64,000 bases of DNA from Leisingera caerulea DSM 24564 (lineage in GTDB: Bacteria > Pseudomonadota > Alphaproteobacteria > Rhodobacterales > Rhodobacteraceae), in assembly GCF_000473325.1 (NCBI RefSeq), contig NZ_KI421513.1, positions 2,861,217-2,925,216 of the forward strand. Reading direction: 5' to 3'. This document shows, piece by piece, positions 1 to 9,541 of the stretch (position 1 is the first letter of the stretch; every line of letters begins with the position of its first letter). The translations under genes were made by a program, and so were the position numbers. The notes under the pieces are model-generated. The model was given only the letters and a program-made list of their open reading frames with translations. It searched no databases and was not told the DNA's origin.

Positions 1-3000
1 TTGCAGCCCCAATACTCAGAATTGCCGCTGATGCCGCCTGGCGCCGTCGCGCTGCCGTCGAAGGCCGCATAGGCCAGGTAGGTTTTGTTGGACGCCATCC
101 AGACCTGATCCACCGGCACTTGCAGCCCGGTTTCCACCAGCTCCCACGTCTCCACCTGGTACAGGCCGGAATTCGGATCCACGGTGATCGGTCCGCCAGT
201 CCAGAAGCTGCCCGCGGCCGCTTCAATGTTGCGGCTGATGACAGGCCCTGCCAGCTTCACCACGTCGTTACGGAAGTCGATTTTCACGCCTTCCGTGGGA
301 ATGCCATCGGCGTCCTCGGCGTAATTGTCAGATTGCAGGCTGCCCGCAATTTCAGCGTTGCCGATGGAGCCGTTTCGGATCGCTGCCTTGCGCATGTAGA
401 CGCCCGCGGGCACCAGCACGCCACCTATCGTGGTGTCCTCGGTGTAGACCACAAAGGGGCTGCGTTTTTGCGACCCGTCCGCTGAGACAATTGCGAACTT
501 GTCCGACTGAAACGCCACCTCAGAGGCTGGCTGGCCCTGGTCATCCAACTCAGAGCGCACCACCATGCCCGAGACGTGGCCGTTATTGTCAATCCGCAGG
601 GTGTATTCACCCATCACCCCGTTCACGGCCTGCATGGTCTGCTGAATGCTGGCGCTGTTGCTCCCCACATTGGATTGCAGTGTGGTTATCGCCGTGGCCT
701 GGCTGGAGATATCCCCTTCGGCATCCGCGACCCTCGTATCCAGCTGGCTCACCGCCGTGGCGTTGCCGGAAATACTGCCCTCTGCCGTGGTCAGGCGGCT
801 GTCCAGGCTGGTCAGGCTTTGGCTTTGGCTGGTTATCGTGCCCTCGGCATCCGTGACGCGGGTAGTCAGAGCAGACAAAGCCGTGGACTGCGCTGCAATA
901 TCCCCGTCCAGCCGCACCTCCAGGGCATCTATTGTGCTGGCCAGCGCATTATCACCGCTCGCGCGCACCAGCTTTTCCGCTTCAACCAGCGCCACGCTGT
1001 TCTCAATCGCAACCCCCAGCGCCGCGGTGATGGCGGCGGTGGCCGCGCGCTCATCGTCTACCCGCGCCCGAATGTCTTGGGTGGCATAGGCAATTTGGGT
1101 TTTGAGTGCCTCACGCTGATCATAAGCCAGCAGAAGCTGCTCCAGTGTAGCCACGTCCTGCGCCGCTAGCTGTTCGTGAATGGTGCGCACATCGCTCACC
1201 GTCTGGGTGATGGAAGGCCCCTCCAAAGTGCTGATCTGAAATTCAGCAGTGGAAAGGCGGCTTTCGGCGGCATCAAACTTGGCCTGATCTACCTTCAGGC
1301 CAATCGCCGCCCCGGCCGCGTCAATGTCGACCTCCGCCGAAGTCAGGCGGGTTTCCATCCCGTCCAGTTCGGTCTGGCTGGCCTTGAGGGTAATTGCCGC
1401 CTCAGCAGCGTCCAGGTCCGCTTCGACCTGATTGACCCGCACCTGCAGATCGTCCACTACCGGGATTTGACTGGGGTCCAGAACTGCATTTGAAATCTGC
1501 TGATTGACCCAAGCCTGGGTGGCAGACAGGGAAATACTCGCCTCCGCGGCGGAAAGCCGGATCTCCGCCTCGCTGATCCGCTCCGCTTCAGCCTCGATCC
1601 CGTAGATGCGCACAGTGCCGGTTTCGGGGTCCTTGAATATCCCGGCATCTGCCATGCGGCCGTCAATTTCGGAAACCTTGGTGAGCGCCCAGAGCACTTG
1701 GTCCCCGATCAACCCTAGCGCTTCGGCGGCATGGAAAGACTGCACGTCGCGGATCTGCAGCTCCCGCTGCACCGCACTCTCCAGCGGATCAATGCGGTCC
1801 AGGACCAGTTGATCGTCCAACCCGGCCGCAATCGAAGCCGCATCATCGGAAACCGCCTGCCAAACCGTCTCGTCCAATACGTCTGGCTGAAGCCGGAACT
1901 CCGGAGTGGTGACCGGCAGCCAGCCGGTCCAATTTGTCTTCCTGCTCCTGGAGATGGCCTTTGCCCGCGCTTCGTAGTCCGTCGCGCCTTGCATCGGTTC
2001 CAGCCGGAAGGTGCCGAGTTTCAGGTCCGAAGCGCTGGCGCTGAACCGTTCGTCGTCGCCATTCTTGACCCGTACCTGGAACGAGATCCCTTCGGCGGAA
2101 TAGGCGAGGTCGGGATCCCAGACCGCACGGATCGCCACGCCGCGGACTACGCCGTCTGCGTCTTTGATCTCGACACCAGACACGCCGAAACCAGGCACAC
2201 CGGCATCTTCGACGATGATCGGTGTGGTCACCTGGGGCGCTTCAGGGATTTCAAGCGCAAGGTCCGGATCATAATCGCTGTGGTCCCATTCGCGCAGGCT
2301 CACAGACACATTCAGCGTGAGTAGATCATAGGCCATTTCCGTAATGGTGAAGGCCTTCGCGCCGTACCCGTACCAGTCCGAGGTGAACCGGACTTTCAGC
2401 AGCGGCCGCAGGCGCGCAAACTCCGGAGGAAGCGGCAGGCGGTGGGTGCGGAAGCGGCGGTTTTCCTTTAGCAGCGCGTTGCCGAGCTGGCGCGCCTGCT
2501 GTGCGTTGAAAACCATCGGCAGCTTGAGACTGAACATCCTCTGGCCGCCATCTTCGGCTTCCCATTCAGGCTTAGTCAAAGTGATCGGAGCGGCAGGGTT
2601 CCAGAGCGCATTGGGCGACGTGTGGGTGACGGTCACGGCGTTGTAAGCGGTTTCGAGGCCGGGAAAGGGATCGTGTTTCCAGCCCTCTGAGACCAACAGG
2701 TCCCCCTCCGTCAGGTCAGCGGCAATTGTGTTCTCAGAACCGACCAGCGGATACCAGTACCCGCCAAGTTCCAGGATATCAGCGTTGGCCGAAGCGAACA
2801 CTTCTTCCAGAAAGTCGGCCGGCGCCTCTTCGAAGCGGATCTCCATCCCGCCGCGGAACTGCGGGCGGGAGTTGCCGCCGACGCCCAGGTCGCAGGCGTC
2901 CATGGCGGCCGCCCACTCCTGGTAAGGCAGGTCCTCAGCCGGGAAGCCACCGCCCCAGACGCTGCCGCAGGGCAGGGTGATCCCGCGCATGACGTTGTAG

Positions 3001-3785
3001 GCGATCACCATTAGGTTTTCGGTTTCGGACCAGGTGGAGGGGTCGTTCCAGCGGTGCGTTCCGCTGCCCCCGGCCGTGGTGTCCTGCCGGGGATCGTACA
3101 GAGGCGGGGACCCCAGTTCGAAGCGGACTTGCGGCCTGCCGTTCGGGTAGACGCCGTCGTTCCGCTTGAAGATGACAATTGCGTAGCAGATGCCGGTAAG
3201 GATGTGGTTTTCGGTCCACGGCCGGTCTTCCTTATCCTGCAGCTCGGACACGATATAGGGATCGGCCGCAGTTTGCGTCCCGTCATAATAGTGGATCCAG
3301 CCGAACGGGACGCCGGCGGCGTCCTTCTTGCCCAGGAGCTGCGAGTTGCCGAACTGATCGGCTTCTTCAGCGATGTCGGTGTATTCCCCGTCGACGATAA
3401 GTCGGCGAAGCTTGACGCCTGGAAGATCGCTGACCTCGATGATGTGGACCAGGTAGCAGTTATTCTCCAGGTAGCTGTTCTGGTAGACCAAGTGCCCGGC
3501 CGTTGCGTGACGGCCCAGAACAGTCCCTTGGGGATCCGTTCCGCCGGATGTCGTTGCGGTCGTCTGAAGGCCGGGCTTGCGCTGTTTGCGCTGCTTGAAC
3601 TTCTTCACCAGCTGAGAAACGCCCGCACTGATCAGCGTTCTCAGGGCAAATCCAGCGATTGCATTCGCGGCGACGTAGGCTTTAAACGCGGTGCCCAGAG
3701 CCACCAGTGCGGCCCCGATTGACGCCGCGTCTGCAGGCTGGGTGAGTGCCAGCAGCGCCAGCAGGGAGGCAAACAGCAGCTTCAT
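1..3785 (-). CDS. Tail tip / host-specificity protein (lambda J-like), 3' end cut off
   Basis: The frame is open from the ATG at 3785 to the window edge, at least 1261 codons. The N-terminus has a signal-like hydrophobic stretch (MKLLFASLLALLALTQPADA) and then a basic segment. The middle contains FNIII-like and tail-hub-like sequence. Roughly residues 700-1080 are long heptad-like repeats (LTSLDSRLTTAEG, VSQLDTRVADAEG), consistent with a coiled-coil shaft. The last visible part, with FAIVSADG, AAIRNGSIGNAEI and VKIDF, matches the DUF1983 C-terminal pattern of lambda J-like central tail fibres. The start overlaps the stop of the peptidase gene in an ATGA, as expected for translational coupling in a K-I-J type tail tip module. 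It probably determines receptor binding; the host range part lies beyond base 1. Confidence 0.85.
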   Translation of the reverse strand, partial: MKLLFASLLALLALTQPADAASIGAALVALGTAFKAYVAANAIAGFALRTLISAGVSQLVKKFKQRKQRKPGLQTTATTSGGTDPQGTVLGRHATAGHLVYQNSYLENNCYLVHIIEVSDLPGVKLRRLIVDGEYTDIAEEADQFGNSQLLGKKDAAGVPFGWIHYYDGTQTAADPYIVSELQDKEDRPWTENHILTGICYAIVIFKRNDGVYPNGRPQVRFELGSPPLYDPRQDTTAGGSGTHRWNDPSTWSETENLMVIAYNVMRGITLPCGSVWGGGFPAEDLPYQEWAAAMDACDLGVGGNSRPQFRGGMEIRFEEAPADFLEEVFASANADILELGGYWYPLVGSENTIAADLTEGDLLVSEGWKHDPFPGLETAYNAVTVTHTSPNALWNPAAPITLTKPEWEAEDGGQRMFSLKLPMVFNAQQARQLGNALLKENRRFRTHRLPLPPEFARLRPLLKVRFTSDWYGYGAKAFTITEMAYDLLTLNVSVSLREWDHSDYDPDLALEIPEAPQVTTPIIVEDAGVPGFGVSGVEIKDADGVVRGVAIRAVWDPDLAYSAEGISFQVRVKNGDDERFSASASDLKLGTFRLEPMQGATDYEARAKAISRSRKTNWTGWLPVTTPEFRLQPDVLDETVWQAVSDDAASIAAGLDDQLVLDRIDPLESAVQRELQIRDVQSFHAAEALGLIGDQVLWALTKVSEIDGRMADAGIFKDPETGTVRIYGIEAEAERISEAEIRLSAAEASISLSATQAWVNQQISNAVLDPSQIPVVDDLQVRVNQVEADLDAAEAAITLKASQTELDGMETRLTSAEVDIDAAGAAIGLKVDQAKFDAAESRLSTAEFQISTLEGPSITQTVSDVRTIHEQLAAQDVATLEQLLLAYDQREALKTQIAYATQDIRARVDDERAATAAITAALGVAIENSVALVEAEKLVRASGDNALASTIDALEVRLDGDIAAQSTALSALTTRVTDAEGTITSQSQSLTSLDSRLTTAEGSISGNATAVSQLDTRVADAEGDISSQATAITTLQSNVGSNSASIQQTMQAVNGVMGEYTLRIDNNGHVSGMVVRSELDDQGQPASEVAFQSDKFAIVSADGSQKRSPFVVYTEDTTIGGVLVPAGVYMRKAAIRNGSIGNAEIAGSLQSDNYAEDADGIPTEGVKIDFRNDVVKLAGPVISRNIEAAAGSFWTGGPITVDPNSGLYQVETWELVETGLQVPVDQVWMASNKTYLAYAAFDGSATAPGGISGNSEYWGC

Positions 3786-4186
3786 GGTCTGAACACCCTT
3801 TCAGCGCGATCCAGGTAGACGTAATCCAGCCCTTTAAGCCCCAGAACATGGATCTGAGGGCCGCCGATGATCCCCAGCGCGATGTGGCCCTGGTCGCGGA
3901 TCGCAGCGACATCGCCGGGCTGTGAGCTGCCCCAGCCGCTGATCTCGCGCAGATGCGCTGCAGCCAGCTCGTCCAGATCCCCGTATCCGGCGGCCTTGAG
4001 CTTGGCCCGGCCTTCGTCGAGGCTGCTGTACTGGCCGCGCCAGTCAGCAGCCAGGTCGGCGCCCGAACAGGCCTTCACCCACCCCGCGGCGAAATGGGCG
4101 CAGTCGAAGACCGACGGGCGGAGGGCGGCCGCCCTGGCACGGACGCCGCTCAAATAGTCAAAGAGGAGTTCGGCCCGGGTCATCAT
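3782..4186 (-). CDS. NlpC/P60-type tail peptidase (lambda K / GTA gp14-like)
   Basis: A 134-residue protein. It has a cysteine in FDCAHFAAGW near residue 28 and a histidine in QGHIALGII near residue 98, the spacing of the Cys-His pair of NlpC/P60 peptidases carried at phage tail tips, which help cross peptidoglycan. Three possible starts lie close together; I chose the ATG at 4186 because it overlaps the upstream stop as TGATG. An ATG at 4210 would add eight residues. The gene sits between the 197-residue tail protein and the J-like tip protein and overlaps both. The family assignment rests on the two catalytic residues and the position; a third catalytic residue was not identified. Confidence 0.72.
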   Translation of the reverse strand: MMTRAELLFDYLSGVRARAAALRPSVFDCAHFAAGWVKACSGADLAADWRGQYSSLDEGRAKLKAAGYGDLDELAAAHLREISGWGSSQPGDVAAIRDQGHIALGIIGGPQIHVLGLKGLDYVYLDRAERVFRP

Positions 4187-4779
4187 CAGCCGCCCCACGG
4201 GACAGGCCATTCGCCCGCGACATCGCTGTATTCCCGGCCGAGGTCATTCGGGTTGCGGCGCTGCAGCTCCGAATTCGAGCGCTTCAAGGGCAGGCCCTGG
4301 GTCAGCTTTCGCGCAGGCGAGACCAGAACAAGCTGGGTATGGCTGGGTTTGCCTTTGGGGCCGAGTTCTTCCGGCGCCTTGTTTAAATAGCCCTTAAACC
4401 GGCGGTTAACGGGGGGCATCAGATTGCCGGTGTCGATATCGAAAGCGGCGGAATGGATGTGAACCTCGGCGTGGCGCGGCTCATACTGCTGCAGGAGCTG
4501 CTTCACCTCGTCCAGCATCGGCGGCAGCTTCACCCTGTATTCGCGAACACTGAACCCCGGCGCGGCGATGATAGGCGGTACGTCAATCACGCTGCCCGCA
4601 CCGAAGTAGGTGCGGATCTCGCCGTCGACCAGGAATTCGCGGTGATCGTCACCGGACCAGAAACCAAGGGTCTCAGGGGCGCCGGTGCTGCGGTTGCGCG
4701 CTTGGAACCACAGCAGGACATGCGCATCCGTGCCGCGGCGTTCTTGAAGCTGCTGCTGTGCTGCTTCTGAATAGGCCAT
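4186..4779 (-). CDS. Minor tail / baseplate hub protein, family uncertain
   Basis: A 197-residue soluble protein without signal or membrane segment. The region around residues 100-140 (VHIHSAAFDIDTGNLMPP, then FKGYLNKAP) and the placement just before the NlpC-type peptidase resemble the tail proteins that occupy this place in the Rhodobacter gene transfer agent (DUF2163-like) and lambda L. I infer a hub or distal tail role. Sequence alone does not give a firm family match, and a DUF2460-type distal tail protein would be an alternative. Confidence 0.6.
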   Translation of the reverse strand: MAYSEAAQQQLQERRGTDAHVLLWFQARNRSTGAPETLGFWSGDDHREFLVDGEIRTYFGAGSVIDVPPIIAAPGFSVREYRVKLPPMLDEVKQLLQQYEPRHAEVHIHSAAFDIDTGNLMPPVNRRFKGYLNKAPEELGPKGKPSHTQLVLVSPARKLTQGLPLKRSNSELQRRNPNDLGREYSDVAGEWPVPWGG

Positions 4780-4781
4780 TG

Positions 4782-5438
4782 TTACCTCAGCGTTTGGAGC
4801 CAGTTGAAGGAGCCGCCTTCGGTGACGCCGGATCTGCCTTCGCCGTACTGGGCGGTGGTGAGCACGGCTTTCAAAACCGGATTGCCAAGTGTGACCGCGG
4901 TGCCTGTCGCGGCACCGGGCCGGATGAAGGGGGTGACCTCGATGTTGGCCGCCGTCCCGGCGCCGTCCGCTGCCGCACCTGTCACGACACGGTGATAGGC
5001 GTGGCGGGCGGGGTTTGCGCCATAGGTGAAGCCCAGCAGGTCGCCGCGGCTGATCTCATAGCCTGCGGGCAGGCCGGAGATGCCGAGTTCCCGGTTGTTC
5101 TGGTTCAAGCTGTCTATGACCGGCGCGGCGGAGCCGAGGATGAGCTTTTGAGGGTCCGCAAGCGGGTGAGGCTGCCGCGTGTCCCACATCATGAACGATG
5201 CGCCGGGCTCGTCCAGCAGGGACAGGCAGGCTTCAATAGCTGCGACGGCGCCATGGTGGTCCATGTCCAGGACAATGCGGCCGCCCCACAGCCGACTGCC
5301 GTGGCCGTGCTTGATGACATCGCCGCTGAAAGTCTCGGAGATGGTGTTGGCGGCGGCGGCCCGGGAAGTGATCCGGGCAATGGGCAGGCGGTCGAAAAAC
5401 TCGCTGACGGGAAGGGGGTAAGCCAGGGCCATGATCAA
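4782..5438 (-). CDS. Minor tail protein, distal tail-like
   Basis: A 218-residue protein (a few residues shorter if the second Met is used) following the tape measure gene with a 4-bp overlap, the place of lambda M or GTA gp12. It is soluble, rich in Gly and Ala, and has no motif I recognise with confidence. Position between the tape measure and the tip proteins makes a distal tail role likely. No catalytic residues are evident. Confidence 0.6.
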   Translation of the reverse strand: MIMALAYPLPVSEFFDRLPIARITSRAAAANTISETFSGDVIKHGHGSRLWGGRIVLDMDHHGAVAAIEACLSLLDEPGASFMMWDTRQPHPLADPQKLILGSAAPVIDSLNQNNRELGISGLPAGYEISRGDLLGFTYGANPARHAYHRVVTGAAADGAGTAANIEVTPFIRPGAATGTAVTLGNPVLKAVLTTAQYGEGRSGVTEGGSFNWLQTLR

Positions 5439-7891
5439 ACCTTGTATGGGTCTTCGAGGGTGTCTTTGACGGTGGCACGGGCGGGGCCGTGGTCGTAATC
5501 CTGGATCAGCTCGACACCGATCTCCGAGGCGCGCTCGTCGACCACAGCTTCGAACATCGGCGAGGGCAGGATCCGCACAGTGAGCTGGGACCGGCCCTGA
5601 TTTGCGGCGGCGGGGGCGCCAGCACCGGCGGGGGCGGGGGGGATCAAACCGGTTGCGAACCCGGGGATCTCCACGCCGTCATTCATGGCCTGCAGAAGCG
5701 GGCGGTAGCGGCGGGTAGCCTTTGCGGTGATTACGCTTTCGCCTGCGGAGAGCATGACCGGCACCCTGTCGTCGCGGTTGCCGCCGTCGCCGTAGATCAT
5801 TGTGGGAGGGACCCTGCCGTCAGCAAACCCCAGAAGGCCGGTGACAAAGTCCCCGAACAGGTCTGCGCCGCCTCCGGAGCTGCCGCCGCCGCCCAGCAGA
5901 CCGCTGCCAAGGTTCAGAAATTCAGCAAGGGGGCCTTTGCCGAACAGAACAGCCTCCGCCGCGGCGCGCAGGATCGCCTCTTTGACCCGGTCCCAGGCTG
6001 CAGCGGCAGTATCGCCTTCGGTTCTCAGAGCTTCGCCCAGGTCCTGCCCTGTCGCTTTCAGCCAATCTGAGGCCTCCTTGGTCCGCCGCAGGGCCTGTTC
6101 TTCTTCCACCCGCTCACGGATGATGGCTTCAACCGCCTTGCGTTCGGCTTCGGTGGCGTCCTTCAGAACTTCGCGGTGCCGGATCATTTCCTGCATCACC
6201 GGGTCGGTCTCTTTCAGGATCTCGAGACGCTCCCGCTCTCTGGCGATCAGCCGTTCAATGGCCTTGCGTTCCGCATCATGCTGGCTGGCGCCGCCGCGCT
6301 TCGTGCTTCTGGATTTGCTCGGGTTCGGGGGCAGGTCGACGCGGGGCAGTCCCTGGTCGCGGTAGACGTGGTCGGGGTTGCCAGCGCCCGCGCTTTCGCC
6401 TCGCGGGTCGTTGAAATCCGGGTTCGCCCGGATCCGGCCCATGATGTCCTTGCCCTGCGCCGCCAGCAGGTTGGTCTTCAGGCGGTGGGCCTCATCAGCG
6501 GCCAGGGTGATATTGCCCGCCATGTCGGCGGAGGCCACTCCGTTGGCAGCATCCCAGGCCGCCATCAGGGCGTCTTTCAGCTCGTCGGATATTTCCTGGG
6601 CATCGACCTGCGCCTGGTAGGCTTGGCGCTCCGCCTGAAGGCGCAGTTCGGCCACCTGCAGGCTGCCTTCGCCGTGGATGGCAATGGCCTCCTGCAGCGC
6701 GGCTTCGGCCTGCAGCTGGGCAATGGTGTTCCGGGCAGCTGTCTCGATCTTCAGGCGCTCGGCCAGGTAGTCTCCGGCGGCAGTTTTCAGGCTCGCCCAA
6801 AGATCGCTGCCTGTGGATTTCAGCTCCTGCCATGGCGCCTGAAGGCGGCCGGCGAACACTTCAAGATCCCGGATCACTGCCGCCAGGCCGTCGTAGAACT
6901 CCCGCTGCCGGGTGTTCAGGCCGTCGAGGCCGCCAGCCGCCTCCAGCAGCATTTCCCGCACGTCCAGAGCCGCGCTGAGGCGCTTGGCCGGGTCTTCGCT
7001 GCTGTTCAGCAGGTCCAGATTGCGAGCGAAGATGTCGCTCATCTCCCGATGTGATGACAGCATCGAGCTAAGCCCAAGAAAATCCCGGGCAAGGCCGCGC
7101 GCGTTGCGGTCGTCGAAGAAGGAGGTTTCGAGCACCAGGTTCCGGACGCTTTGCGCGGTGGCATCAATGGCCTTCTGCGCATCAAGTTTGGCGAGAGCCG
7201 CCATGTCGGCCAGCACCAGGCGCAGTTCCGGAGACGCGGAGCCGAACTCCTCGACCATGTCCGCCACGCTCAGGCGGGTTTTCTGGGACTTGCTGTGAAA
7301 CGCCTCAATGGCGTCCCCGGCCGCCTCGATCCGGTCCTCCAGGGTTTCGGCCGCCTCGGAGGAGCCGGTCATCCACTGGATCATTGCCGCGCCCGCAGCG
7401 ATCCCGCCGATGGTGATCAGGTTCAGCGGGCTGATCATGCGCACCAAAGCCTGGCGCAGCATGGCGACAGCGTCGGCGGCCCCCGCGCTTCCGAACACTT
7501 GGGTGATCTGGGTGCCCTGCTGAATAGCGAGCTGAAGCGGGTTTTGGCCCGCCGCCAGCATCACGCCGATGTCGTTGAACTGGGCGGTGAGGTTGCCGAC
7601 CTGACCGGCTGCGAGCTGGTGGCTGGTGCCAACTTCATCGGCTCCACGCGAAATAACGGTGAAAGCGGAACGCTGAGCCTCCGCCCGCTTATCGGCCAGC
7701 TCTTGCGCCTGGCGGGCTGCTACCCCTGCCGCCGTGCCTGCCTCCTTAATCTGGCGCGCGATCTTGGCTTCCTCGAAACTCAGGACCTTGGCGGACTTCC
7801 CGGCGGCGTCTTTCGCGCCCTTCAGCTCCTTCAGCTCCTGGATGCCCTGGGAGGCATCCATCAAGACTTTTCCTGAAACAACAAAGGGCAT
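5435..7891 (-). CDS. Tail length tape measure protein
   Basis: An 818-residue protein, the longest complete gene of the tail module. Residues 15-75 and 370-620 are Ala/Glu/Lys/Arg-rich and predicted helical; a hydrophobic Ala/Gly-rich segment lies around residues 110-180. The C-terminal part has a glycine-rich patch (LLGGGGSSGGGADLFGDF) and the sequence RVPVMLSAGESVI, which is characteristic of lambda-H/TMP_2 type tape measure proteins. In this family the length of the helical part sets tail length, and the protein is thought to enter the cell envelope during ejection. It is directly preceded by the frameshifted chaperone pair, which is the normal order in siphophages. Confidence 0.9.
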   Translation of the reverse strand: MPFVVSGKVLMDASQGIQELKELKGAKDAAGKSAKVLSFEEAKIARQIKEAGTAAGVAARQAQELADKRAEAQRSAFTVISRGADEVGTSHQLAAGQVGNLTAQFNDIGVMLAAGQNPLQLAIQQGTQITQVFGSAGAADAVAMLRQALVRMISPLNLITIGGIAAGAAMIQWMTGSSEAAETLEDRIEAAGDAIEAFHSKSQKTRLSVADMVEEFGSASPELRLVLADMAALAKLDAQKAIDATAQSVRNLVLETSFFDDRNARGLARDFLGLSSMLSSHREMSDIFARNLDLLNSSEDPAKRLSAALDVREMLLEAAGGLDGLNTRQREFYDGLAAVIRDLEVFAGRLQAPWQELKSTGSDLWASLKTAAGDYLAERLKIETAARNTIAQLQAEAALQEAIAIHGEGSLQVAELRLQAERQAYQAQVDAQEISDELKDALMAAWDAANGVASADMAGNITLAADEAHRLKTNLLAAQGKDIMGRIRANPDFNDPRGESAGAGNPDHVYRDQGLPRVDLPPNPSKSRSTKRGGASQHDAERKAIERLIARERERLEILKETDPVMQEMIRHREVLKDATEAERKAVEAIIRERVEEEQALRRTKEASDWLKATGQDLGEALRTEGDTAAAAWDRVKEAILRAAAEAVLFGKGPLAEFLNLGSGLLGGGGSSGGGADLFGDFVTGLLGFADGRVPPTMIYGDGGNRDDRVPVMLSAGESVITAKATRRYRPLLQAMNDGVEIPGFATGLIPPAPAGAGAPAAANQGRSQLTVRILPSPMFEAVVDERASEIGVELIQDYDHGPARATVKDTLEDPYKV

Positions 7892-7893
7892 GT

Positions 7894-8151
7894 TCAGCTT
7901 CCGTTCATTTCGGCCAGAGCGCCGCCTTCGATCATCTGGACTTTGGCAAACAGGGCGGGGGTCATTTCGGTGCCGCCGAGTGCCCAGGCGGCCTGTGCGC
8001 CGGGGTAGTTCAGGCCGGTTGCGCGGATCCGGCCGTCAGCCAGGGCGATCCGGTTGAACTGTGTCGCGGCGTCCAGAAAGGCTTCCACCGCCTCCACGTT
8101 CTGCCGCCAGACCCCTTCAGCCTCCTGGTGGCCGGGCCGCCCGGCCACCAT
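7894..8151 (-). CDS. Tail assembly chaperone C-terminal extension (lambda T-like, DUF1799)
   Basis: The 85-residue reading from the ATG at 8151 contains VWRQNVEAVEAFLDAATQFN and TGLNYPGAQAAWALGG, the pattern of the DUF1799 phage family found before tape measure genes. The same frame stays open upstream without a start codon all the way to 8259, inside the end of the chaperone gene, and meets a GGGAAAC slippery heptamer. I therefore read this as the T part of a G-T fusion made by -1 frameshifting, giving about 121 residues added to the chaperone. An AGGA about six bases before the ATG at 8151 means independent initiation is also possible. Confidence 0.75.
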   Translation of the reverse strand: MVAGRPGHQEAEGVWRQNVEAVEAFLDAATQFNRIALADGRIRATGLNYPGAQAAWALGGTEMTPALFAKVQMIEGGALAEMNGS

Positions 8152-8255
8152 CAGTTCCTGGGGAATGCCGAGGGCGGCCGCGTCTTCGTCATCCTGGCAC
8201 CGGGCGGAGGAGTGCTGGAACAGGGTGCCCTTGGCCCAGGCCCGCCCGGCCCAGA

Positions 8256-8585
8256 TCAGTTTCCCGGCAGCAGCCCGTTCATGCTGAGGTGGTAGGCCCC
8301 CATCAGGGCGATCCGGGCGTAGGGCTTGGCGATCACCGCTTCGCGGATCTCATCGCTGTAGGGGATAGGCTTGCCGTCTTCGCCCGCCAGGTCATCCATC
8401 GACAGAACCGCCCGGCGCAGGAAGTCTTTGGTCTCATCGGCGGTGGCCATGGACAGGCCTTCCAGTTCGGCTTCATCCAGCGCATTGAAGGTGGCTTTGA
8501 ACACCTGTTCTTCGACGCCGTCGCCTTTGGGAACCTGGACTTTCACCGGGCGGGTAAAGGTGGGGCTTTCAAGCACATTGAACAC
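8256..8585 (-). CDS. Tail assembly chaperone (lambda G-like)
   Basis: A 109-residue acidic protein when started at the GTG at 8585, which has a good AAAGGAG ribosome binding site seven bases away; an ATG at 8627 would overlap the end of the tail tube gene and lacks such a site. The protein is of the size and position of phage tail assembly chaperones, lying between the tail tube and the tape measure gene. The last codons read G GGA AAC TGA, a slippery heptamer immediately before the stop, so part of the ribosomes should shift into the DUF1799 frame. In lambda the fusion recruits the tail tube subunit to the tape measure. Confidence 0.8.
   Translation of the reverse strand: MFNVLESPTFTRPVKVQVPKGDGVEEQVFKATFNALDEAELEGLSMATADETKDFLRRAVLSMDDLAGEDGKPIPYSDEIREAVIAKPYARIALMGAYHLSMNGLLPGN
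8259..8265 (-). promoter_or_regulatory. Programmed -1 frameshift site (GGGAAAC)
   Basis: On the minus strand the sequence is G GGA AAC followed directly by TGA in the chaperone frame. It fits the X XXY YYZ slippery rule and differs in one base from the GGGAAAG used in lambda G-T. After a -1 slip the next codons are CTG ATC TGG and the frame is open for 121 residues to the end of the DUF1799 reading frame at 7894. Confidence 0.82.
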
Positions 8586-8605
8586 GGGAATGCTCCTTTC
8601 TGGGG

Positions 8606-9541
8606 TCAGGTGAGGGTCATCGACCACTGGCCGTTTTCAGTTGCGGCGCGGGGCACCAGGCGCAGGGACCATTCCTTGATGCCTTGGGATTGCGACAGCC
8701 CCGGCCGCTGCATCTGCGCGGTCGGCAGGGACAGGCTGGCGATCTTGCCCGCCTCGGTGCCGTGGGTCACAGCGACAGGCACCTGGGTCATCGCCATCGC
8801 CATCTGGAACGGGTTGAAGGCGGCCAGCTGCTGGGCTTCCACGGTGGTCTCGAACAGCTCCGACTTGTCGGTGATCAGCACCCGCTCAGCACCCACCAGG
8901 AAGCGCGGCTCCACCTTGTTGCCCAAGGCCAGCTTGGCGGTTTTCATGACCAGGGCGGTGCCGCCGATGGTGAACACCGGGGTGTTGTTGTGGCTGACCA
9001 CCAGCGGCTCGGTCCACGACGCCAGATCGACGGCGGGTGCGGCGGTGTCTGCCGGAAGCGTGAATAGGCCGGTCAGGTCGAACTTGATCTTCGGCGTGGC
9101 CTGCGCATCGAGCATGAACTCTGCGGTGCCGCGGGTGCCCAGCATGACGTAGCGGGTGCCGCCGATGCTGATATGCACCGTGCCCGACTCTTGGCCGTTC
9201 ACAATGGGGGTGTACTCAACAGAGGTGCCGGCGGTGATGGTTTCGGCCACAGCACAAGCGCGCAGGAGCGACCCCCAGGCCGGTGCGGTGCCCGCGGCGC
9301 CGGAGGTGCTGAGATCAACGGTCAGGGTTAGCTTGGAGTGCAGGTCCAGCGGAATGGTGCCGTTGGCGCTCATGCCGGGCTGTTCCAGATCGCGCTCCTG
9401 GTCTTGGCCTTCCATCGGCTTCAGGGTGACGTCGAAGCCCAGGATAGCATTGGCCGCGCCGGTCGGGGCGGCGTCGGTGCCGTAGGTGCCTTCCAGCTTG
9501 AACAGGATGCGCTTATCGCGCCAGTACATCGGGGCGGCCAT
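8606..9541 (-). CDS. Major tail tube protein
   Basis: A 311-residue beta-rich protein with the opening RDKRILFKLEGTYGTDAAPT and later IGGTRYVMLGTRGTAEF, typical for siphophage tail tube subunits, and repeated segments rich in Thr, Val and Gly. It is preceded by a GGAGG inside the 51-residue upstream gene and followed by the chaperone pair, the canonical order tube-chaperone-tape measure. There is no contractile sheath gene next to it, so the tail should be long and non-contractile. Confidence 0.85.
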   Translation of the reverse strand: MAAPMYWRDKRILFKLEGTYGTDAAPTGAANAILGFDVTLKPMEGQDQERDLEQPGMSANGTIPLDLHSKLTLTVDLSTSGAAGTAPAWGSLLRACAVAETITAGTSVEYTPIVNGQESGTVHISIGGTRYVMLGTRGTAEFMLDAQATPKIKFDLTGLFTLPADTAAPAVDLASWTEPLVVSHNNTPVFTIGGTALVMKTAKLALGNKVEPRFLVGAERVLITDKSELFETTVEAQQLAAFNPFQMAMAMTQVPVAVTHGTEAGKIASLSLPTAQMQRPGLSQSQGIKEWSLRLVPRAATENGQWSMTLT

